From Leadbetterella sp031420365 (GTDB taxonomy: Bacteria; Bacteroidota; Bacteroidia; Cytophagales; Spirosomataceae), in NCBI GenBank assembly GCA_031420365.1, contig JANOMP010000287.1, forward strand, positions 1-40,813: a stretch of DNA of 40,813 nt, given 5' to 3'. The notes under the pieces are model-generated. The model made no database searches. It was not told where the DNA came from and worked only from the letters and a program-made list of their open reading frames with translations. Of this stretch, positions 35,439 to 40,813 are shown piece by piece. Both the position numbers and the translations under genes were made by a program. Position 1 is the stretch's first letter, and the number at the start of each line of letters is the position of its first letter.

Positions 35439-36806
35439 TCAGTTATTACTCCTGTTATTCCCTAAATATTTTTGTTGCAAATAGAACAAAGGATAGCTGA
35501 TAACTAAAAAAACTAATGCAAATTGGCTACTTTTCAAATCTTGAAAAACTGCACTAATTAAAAACAAAACCGAACAAACCAATAATAAATAAGGTACAAA
35601 AGGAAAACCAGGGACTTTAAAAGGTCGTTCCAAATTTGGTTCAGATTTTCGAAGCTTTATAAGAGACGCAAAGCCTGATGTATAACTCATTACAAAAAAG
35701 AAAGTGGCAATATCTGATAAAACACCGCAAATTTCTTTGCCAGAAAGAATAAGCAACACACTGCAAATAGTAGTTATTGGCATTGCAACTGAAGGTGTTC
35801 CTAATGCATTAACTTTTTGTCCAGCTTTGTGGAATAGCCCATCTCTACTCATTGAAAATATAATTCTTGGTGCAAACATAATTTGGGCATTCAACATTCC
35901 TAAAATAGAAAGCAACAAAAATAATGTAACCATCTTTGCAGACTTAGCCCCAAAAATAAGTAGTACTGCATCTGCAGCTGCCAGTTTTGAATTTGCAAGA
36001 TATTCAATTGGAATAATGTAAAGTATGGCTGCATTCACTAACAGATAAATAGCAATCACAATTAATACACCAAAAATCATAGATTTAGGCATGTTTTTGG
36101 CAGGATCTTGGTTTTCTTCAGAAAAATAAGAAGCAGTGTGCCACCCATCAAAAGTGTAAAAAACCGCTTGCAACGTAGCTATAATTCCAAAAAGCAATGC
36201 AGGTTTCTGCGTTTTTTCAACGGTGTTTTTTAGAACAGAATAATCTAGTTCATGTCCATTGGAAAAACAAAGAAAAACAAAAATTAATAAACCAAGGGCC
36301 TTTAAAAATGATAAAATTTCTTGCGACCTCCCGCCAGATTTTGTACCTGTAAAATGAAAGAAAGTAAGTACTATCAAAATACCCATAGCTACCCAGATTA
36401 AATAATCAGCCATTGTAGGAATCAAAATTGCAATGTATTCACTCATAGTAAATGCTCCGAATCCTAAAGCTGCTACAGTGCCTAGCCAACTGGTAATTCC
36501 AGTTAAAAAACCAAAATAATTGCCAAAAGCTCTTCTGGCATAAACATACCAGGAACCTGCTTGTGGGAGAGAAACACCCAATTCTATAGCACATAGAACT
36601 CCTAAAAATGCATATAAACTAACAGCTGCCCAAACTGCCATTATTAACCATGGCTCTTGTAACTGGGCAGCAATAGGCCCCGGTTTTCTTAAAATGCCAG
36701 TTCCAATAGTTCCGCCTATTGTAACAGCAATTCCAAAGCCAACACCAAGGAGTTTTAATAATTGGTTTGATGATTTTTGAATCATTGAAAAATATTTATG
36801 TTGCAA
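35439..36806 (-). CDS. APC-family amino acid permease
   Basis: A 455-residue (448 if started at the second Met) integral membrane protein with about twelve helices. The first helix carries the APC signature VGFGIAVTIGGTIGTGILRKPG, with the G-x-G segment that binds the amino group of the substrate. Later motifs include SYFSEENQDPAKNMPKS after helix 6, a conserved loop of the family. It imports or exchanges amino acids; specificity is not visible. It lies 43 bp upstream of the polyprenyl synthase and may share its transcript. The terminator at 36855-36883 separates it from the thiamin unit. Confidence 0.88.
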   Translation of the reverse strand: MQHKYFSMIQKSSNQLLKLLGVGFGIAVTIGGTIGTGILRKPGPIAAQLQEPWLIMAVWAAVSLYAFLGVLCAIELGVSLPQAGSWYVYARRAFGNYFGFLTGITSWLGTVAALGFGAFTMSEYIAILIPTMADYLIWVAMGILIVLTFFHFTGTKSGGRSQEILSFLKALGLLIFVFLCFSNGHELDYSVLKNTVEKTQKPALLFGIIATLQAVFYTFDGWHTASYFSEENQDPAKNMPKSMIFGVLIVIAIYLLVNAAILYIIPIEYLANSKLAAADAVLLIFGAKSAKMVTLFLLLSILGMLNAQIMFAPRIIFSMSRDGLFHKAGQKVNALGTPSVAMPITTICSVLLILSGKEICGVLSDIATFFFVMSYTSGFASLIKLRKSEPNLERPFKVPGFPFVPYLLLVCSVLFLISAVFQDLKSSQFALVFLVISYPLFYLQQKYLGNNRSNN

Positions 36807-36854
36807 AATATTGAAAAAAAACCAAAAACCTTTATTATGTAAATATTATACACA

Positions 36855-36883
36855 AAAAAGCCCCAACAAAGTCGGGGCTTTTT
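36855..36883 (-). terminator. Intrinsic terminator after the TonB receptor
   Basis: AAAAAGCCCC and GGGGCTTTTT pair perfectly around a nine-base loop (36865-36873). With an A-run on one side and a T-run on the other it can work in both directions. It is 112 bp downstream of the minus-strand TonB receptor gene and upstream of the permease gene. Confidence 0.85.
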
Positions 36884-36995
36884 CAATTCGTAATACGGTT
36901 ATTATAATTTGTTCATTTAGAAAGAATAAACGCCCTCATAACCAATATTCAACCAGAAAACACTGAATTTTAGGTTATGAAGGTGTTATTGTTAG

Positions 36996-39245
36996 CTAAA
37001 ATCGTACACGAAATCCAGCCAAAACATTAGTGCCTGCTTGAGGAAAAACAAAGTTTTCAACAATTTTTATATCGGTTAAATAGCTATAGGTATAACCATT
37101 AGATTCAAATTTCTTATTAAACATATTATTGATTAAAATACTAAAATCAATTTCATTTCTGGTTTTAGCTTTTATGTGATAAGTCAGCCTAAGGTCATTG
37201 ACAAAATAAGCATCTAGTTTTTTGCTTTCTGAAGATGTATTATCTAAAAACTGCTTCCCCACATACTTTGGCAAAAGGCTTATTTCGATTTTTTTAGTAG
37301 GCAGAAAATTGACACTTCCTCCAGAAATTACATTTGGGGAGAACGATATATTGGTGTTTTTTAACGAATTGACTTCATTTGGAAGATTCCCGTAACTTGG
37401 AACTACCTCATCAAAATCTTTAATTCTATTTCTACTGAAAGTAGTATTTAAGGCTAAATTAAACTTTTCAGAAACTTTTTTTGATACCTGAAGTTCAATG
37501 CCCGCCCTATAACTTTTATCCACATTTAATCTAATGGCGTCTCCAGTAAGATTGACTTGTCCTGTTAAAACCAATTGATTTACATAATTCATGTAATATA
37601 AATTTGCTTCTGCTTTCCAATTTCTTGTAGTTATTCTATACCCCATTTCAAAATCATGCAATAGTTCAGGATTAGGAACTTTTGGGGCATTGTCTACAAA
37701 ATCTTGTCTGCTCGGCTCTTTGCTGCCTTTTGCATAACTACTATAAAAAGAGGAGTTATTGGTAAATTGGTAATTAAACCCAAATTTTGGATTAAAGAAG
37801 GTATATGATTTGCCATAATCTAAAACTCCCACTTCATCGCCTGTACCTAACATGTCAAAACTGACTTTTCTTACTTGCAAATCTAAAAAAACATCTAACT
37901 TTTTACTGATTGAATAAAATAATTTGGCGTACATATTAAAATCATTCTTGTTTGTATTATTTTCATAATACCTATGTCTGATATTTCCATTGGAGGCATT
38001 TTTTGCCCAAATTACTTCTCCAAAATGCTCCCCCAAGTATTGATTCCAACCTCCTCCTAAATTACCTTTTATTTTTCCAGTTCCTTCATAATCTAGAGAC
38101 CAAACGGCTCCATAAAAATCATTATCTAACCATTTTCTTCTAATCAAATCTGTTCTTTTTATTATGGAGTTTCCCACTGTCACATTTGCCAATCCGTAGT
38201 TAACTAGCTTCTGGTTACTTTTAAATTGTTCATAAAAACCCATTCCCTTGGTATAGTGCAGGGTAGGGTTAAACCTCCAATTCTTAGCAACTTGCAGAGA
38301 ACTTATCAGCTGTATATGACTTTGTTTATAATCATCCACTTCGTTATCATAGGAATAAAAGTTATACTTTCTTCCACTTTTCAAAATTTCATTTTTAAAA
38401 TTTTCATCATAAAAATTTCTTGAAATAAAATCTTCTATTCCCTTAGAATCTGATTTGGCTAATGCCTGAGGAATACCATTCCACGATTGGTAGGTCCTTT
38501 CATTTCCAGAAAAAACGTTTAATCTTATAAAAGAATTTTTTTTATAATATCCTCCAGAAACATAAAAAGATTGCAAATTTGAAGATGCTCGATCAACAAA
38601 ACCATCAGAAGTGATTCTGGATAAGCGAGCGTCAAACACAAAACGGTCGTTTATTAATCCCGTTGAAACTAGCAGGTTTACCTTTGTGGTATTGAATGAT
38701 CCAGCTGAAACATTTGCTTCTCCATAAGCCTCTCTATTTAGTTGCAAAGTGTTTACATTTATACTCCCTCCAAATGCACCCGCTCCATTGGTAGAGGTTC
38801 CCACTCCTCTTTGAACTTGAATACTTTGTACCGAAGATGCAAAATCAGGCATATTAACCCAATAAACCCCTTGCGACTCAGAATCATTATAAGGAATACC
38901 ATTTAATGTAACATTAATTCGAGTTGGGTCTGTGCCTCTGATTCGGATACCCGTATATCCAATACCCGCACCTGCATCGGAAGACACTACCACTGATGGC
39001 AACTGATTTAATAGAAATGGCAAATCTTGTCCTAAATTTTGCTTTCTCAAGTCTTTCTGAAAAACATCAGAATAAGCCATACCGGATTTCTCATTCACTC
39101 TTGTGGCTTTTACAACTAGTTCTGATAAATCTGCAATTTTAGAAGAATCCAAAGACTGGGAATAGCTTGAAAAAGTAGAAGTAAAAAGTACCAAAGAAAT
39201 GCTTAATTTCTTAAAGCATTTAAAATTTGATTGTTTTCTTTTCAT
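36996..39245 (-). CDS. TonB-dependent receptor, probably for thiamin
   Basis: A 749-residue outer-membrane receptor from ATG 39245; an ATG at 39290 would add 15 residues ahead of the signal peptide. A signal peptide (to ...TFSSYSQS) is followed by a plug domain (SELVVKATRVNEKSG, then IGYTGIRIRGTDPTRINVTLNG and GVYWVNMPD). A 22-strand barrel ends in an aromatic residue (AGFRVRF). It would take up a large or scarce substrate using TonB energy. The 5' leader carries a TPP riboswitch, and in Bacteroidetes such riboswitch-controlled receptors are predicted to import thiamin. The substrate is inferred from that control. Confidence 0.87.
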   Translation of the reverse strand: MKRKQSNFKCFKKLSISLVLFTSTFSSYSQSLDSSKIADLSELVVKATRVNEKSGMAYSDVFQKDLRKQNLGQDLPFLLNQLPSVVVSSDAGAGIGYTGIRIRGTDPTRINVTLNGIPYNDSESQGVYWVNMPDFASSVQSIQVQRGVGTSTNGAGAFGGSINVNTLQLNREAYGEANVSAGSFNTTKVNLLVSTGLINDRFVFDARLSRITSDGFVDRASSNLQSFYVSGGYYKKNSFIRLNVFSGNERTYQSWNGIPQALAKSDSKGIEDFISRNFYDENFKNEILKSGRKYNFYSYDNEVDDYKQSHIQLISSLQVAKNWRFNPTLHYTKGMGFYEQFKSNQKLVNYGLANVTVGNSIIKRTDLIRRKWLDNDFYGAVWSLDYEGTGKIKGNLGGGWNQYLGEHFGEVIWAKNASNGNIRHRYYENNTNKNDFNMYAKLFYSISKKLDVFLDLQVRKVSFDMLGTGDEVGVLDYGKSYTFFNPKFGFNYQFTNNSSFYSSYAKGSKEPSRQDFVDNAPKVPNPELLHDFEMGYRITTRNWKAEANLYYMNYVNQLVLTGQVNLTGDAIRLNVDKSYRAGIELQVSKKVSEKFNLALNTTFSRNRIKDFDEVVPSYGNLPNEVNSLKNTNISFSPNVISGGSVNFLPTKKIEISLLPKYVGKQFLDNTSSESKKLDAYFVNDLRLTYHIKAKTRNEIDFSILINNMFNKKFESNGYTYSYLTDIKIVENFVFPQAGTNVLAGFRVRF

Positions 39246-39482
39246 AACAATTTTATTAATTATTACGAAGCAGATAAAGGAGCAAAACACTGTTTCGGGT
39301 CAATTGACCATGTTAAACTTTATTTTACTATTGAAATTTCTGAGTTATTCACGTAACTTATCTAGAATTAGTAATGCGAACTTTTCTTATTTTAAATCCT
39401 TAAAATTCAGAAGTTCAGATACAAATTAATTCATATTTGAGACAAGCCTGAAAAGTAAAAAAAAATAAAAAAAACTTAACTC

Positions 39483-39560
39483 AAATCCCTTCGTCGGTAC
39501 TAACCGCATCAGGTTCAATGGGTATGATCTCAGCCCGCTATTTTCAGGCACCCCTTTTAT
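39483..39560 (-). promoter_or_regulatory. TPP riboswitch (THI element)
   Basis: On the minus strand the sequence carries all parts of the thiamin pyrophosphate aptamer in order: AGGGGTGCC, GCTGAGA, ACCC, TTGAACCTGAT, CGGTTAGTACCGACG and AAGGGAT. Flanking bases (CTC and GAG, AAA and UUU) can close P1. About 10 bases after the aptamer is a run of eight U, an A and ten U (forward A-runs near 39457-39475), which may be part of a termination platform. The receptor gene begins about 238 bases downstream. High TPP should reduce receptor expression. Confidence 0.93.
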
Positions 39561-39573
39561 GAGATTTCAATCG

Positions 39574-39603
39574 CAAAAGTAAAATAATTTTTAAACATTA
39601 CAA
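39574..39603 (-). promoter_or_regulatory. Promoter of the thiamin receptor transcript
   Basis: On the minus strand: TTG (39603-39601), 19 bases, TACTTTTG (39581-39574), a perfect Bacteroidetes -33/-7 pair. Transcription would start at about 39567, directly in front of the TPP riboswitch. It lies just behind the stop of the membrane protein gene at 39607. Confidence 0.65.
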
Positions 39604-39606
39604 AAT

Positions 39607-40197
39607 TTATTTTGCAGAATGAGAAACTGCAGTTCCAAAACTTAACACTCCAGCAGCCGTTAAAAAATGAAAAATATCAATGTTGAAATCCCCTTCTCCA
39701 AAAATTTTTGTTCTGAAAGTGCCAAGAGCAAAAAACAAAACACCAATAATCAACCAAATCCCCGACCTTTTGTTTCTTCCAAAAAGTCCAATTATTCCAA
39801 AAACCACAATTAATCCCATAGATATTATTGGCAAAATAGCATTTATCAAATGTATACCAAATCCCTCTGCGAGTGCAAACAACAAAAAACCAAATGCAAG
39901 AACTATATAACAAGTTAATTTTGAAAGACTTCTATTAGTGACTAATGCAAATGAAGCAGCTGCTACCCCAATACCGCCAGTTATACTTGCTAAATTTTGA
40001 AAAAAAGAGGAAGGCACAGCGGCTTGACTGAAACCAGCAAATCTTATTCCTCCAAATAGTGCAGATGCGGTTATTGAAAGAACAAAGGATTCCCATAATA
40101 TGGTACTGGAAAGTTCTAATTTAACGAGATGCTTAAAAAAAACATAAAAACCAGTAAATGATAAAACTAAATCAGAAACTATGTGTGCTATTTGCAT
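39607..40197 (-). CDS. Multi-pass membrane protein of unknown function
   Basis: A 196-residue hydrophobic protein with six or seven predicted helices (for example IVSDLVLSFTGFYVFFKHL, LIVVFGIIGLFGRN, IWLIIGVLFFALG) and very few charged residues inside them. Polar residues at the helix ends include ITGGIGVAAASFALV and a short His-containing N-terminus (QIAHIV). I do not recognise a family for certain; it resembles uncharacterised Bacteroidetes membrane proteins. It ends 47 bp before the TPP riboswitch and has no visible link to thiamin. Confidence 0.65.
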   Translation of the reverse strand: MQIAHIVSDLVLSFTGFYVFFKHLVKLELSSTILWESFVLSITASALFGGIRFAGFSQAAVPSSFFQNLASITGGIGVAAASFALVTNRSLSKLTCYIVLAFGFLLFALAEGFGIHLINAILPIISMGLIVVFGIIGLFGRNKRSGIWLIIGVLFFALGTFRTKIFGEGDFNIDIFHFLTAAGVLSFGTAVSHSAK

Positions 40198-40269
40198 TTT
40201 ATTGGATTTGAAATTTTTACTAATATTTAATCCCGAATTATATTATCTGATAGAATTAATAATAAAAAT

Positions 40270-40624
40270 GGATTTACAGGATTTAGAGTGAAACCCTGAA
40301 TTTTATAAATTTTAATTAATAATTTCTGTTTACTGAATTTGTTGTTAGCCTTACTTTTCAGCATCGGCTGACCGCAGGTATGCCTGTCCAATTGAAAAAA
40401 GCCGAATGTCGGACCAACTGGAATGCCAGCTCAGCCAAAAACACTCACAAAAAAAATCCTGACTGGCCGTCCGCCATGAATTTTTAAATTAATTATCTAT
40501 CTATTAGCAATTTAACTTGCTTAAAAATTTCCATACGGACGTTTTTGTGATTAATGGAACAATGTTTATTTGTTTTCTAAAAGATTTTACAAATGAATAT
40601 CTCCACTCTAAATCCTGTAATGCC
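40270..40624. mobile_element. MITE-like element, copy B (355 bp)
   Basis: The second copy of the element at 7997-8327, in the same orientation. Ends: GGATTTACAGGATTTAGAGTG and the complement of GGCATTACAGGATTTAGAGTG without the first two bases of difference. It is flanked by a perfect 8-bp target duplication ATAAAAAT (40262-40269 and 40625-40632), which fixes its borders. It has the same internal inverted repeat (40468-40541) as copy A, plus a block of about 35 bp (40359-40393) absent from A. It is non-coding. It must have been moved in trans by a transposase that makes 8-bp duplications. Confidence 0.88.
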
Positions 40625-40714
40625 ATAAAAATAAATTATTAATCCAATTAACCATTTGACTTAACAAATAAAAAGACACTGTAATTTTATATATTTTTTT
40701 AATTATTGTTTAAT

Positions 40715-40813
40715 TCACTGGAAAAACACCTGGTAAGCCAAGATGGCACACACAACACTGCGACCGAATCCGGGTGCGCGTCCAGTCGGATCCGATATGA
40801 TCCGATATCACGC
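40715..40813. other. GC-rich, foreign-looking window end
   Basis: After AT-rich DNA the last ~75-100 bases become GC-rich (about 55-60%) and contain BamHI (GGATCC) and EcoRV (GATATC) sites and a tandem repeat of GATCCGATAT. This is unlike any other part of the window and looks like linker, vector or chimeric sequence, though I cannot match it to a known vector. No coding frame is supported here. Confidence 0.5.

Noticed and set aside
39199..39429. Plus-strand open frame over the TonB receptor start and leader
   Set aside because: It is antisense to the signal peptide and riboswitch leader and looks like chance translation of AT-rich DNA.

Overview
The window is AT-rich (about one third G+C by eye) and reads as a chromosomal segment of a Bacteroidetes bacterium, probably of the Cytophagales type. 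Four things point there: genes lack obvious Shine-Dalgarno sites; promoters fit the Bacteroidetes TTG / TAnnTTTG pattern (15513-15543, 28589-28617, 39574-39603); a TonB-dependent receptor sits under a TPP riboswitch; and the gene families are typical of the phylum. I saw no rRNA, tRNA, CRISPR array or transposase. The length (40.8 kb) and a GC-rich, foreign-looking last ~75-100 bases make a fosmid-type clone or a contig with a non-native end possible.

Layout. 1-1066: a degraded left edge, a decayed copy of the pccB 3' end (234-287), and a two-gene module on the minus strand made of a PIN ribonuclease-like toxin and a small unknown partner. The module lies between the pccB relic and the intact pccB. 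1160-7881 (minus): a compact operon for propionyl-CoA to succinyl-CoA conversion, with a biotin carrier, a small mutase subunit, a biotin carboxylase, the B12-binding mutase subunit and the carboxyltransferase. 7997-8327: the first copy of a transposase-less element with terminal inverted repeats (MITE-like). 8429-18576 (plus): five genes in a row built around Planctomycetes-type extracytoplasmic haem proteins (PSCyt1/DUF1549/DUF1553, a Tat-exported DUF1501 protein, a DUF2231-cytochrome-LRR-chitobiase-like fusion and a PVC-type HEAT/cytochrome lipoprotein). An N-acetylhexosamine 1-kinase-like enzyme lies in the middle. 18736-20445: an exported caspase-like protein. 20580-26534 (minus): a sugar-catabolic set with an HPS/KGPDC-like enzyme, a zinc dehydrogenase, an SDR, a TIM-barrel isomerase and an upstream GH127 beta-L-arabinofuranosidase-like enzyme.

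26596-28123: a DEDDh exonuclease, a tiny zinc-ribbon protein and a CDF-like membrane protein. 28124-31070: a palindrome-rich spacer followed by an island-like module. It has a promoter with a palindromic operator, an XRE regulator, a TPR protein with an HExxH metallopeptidase motif and a nine-G tract, and a broken MazG-like gene. This is my best candidate for an undescribed (defence- or toxin-antitoxin-like) system. 31150-36806 (minus): a KAS III-like synthase, a fatty acid hydroxylase-superfamily protein, a decayed membrane-protein gene with three lesions, a rhomboid protease, a polyprenyl synthase and an amino-acid permease. 36855-39603 (minus): a complete thiamin-responsive unit of promoter, TPP riboswitch, TonB-dependent receptor and terminator. 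39607-40197: a multi-pass membrane protein. 40270-40624: the second MITE-like copy, with a perfect 8-bp target duplication.

The two direct copies of the element, 32 kb apart, bracket most of the window. The common theme of 8-27 kb is carbohydrate attack outside the cytoplasm (haem proteins, GH127) feeding cytoplasmic kinases, dehydrogenases and isomerases. The left operon handles propionyl-CoA. All product names are inferred from sequence motifs read by eye; no database search was run.
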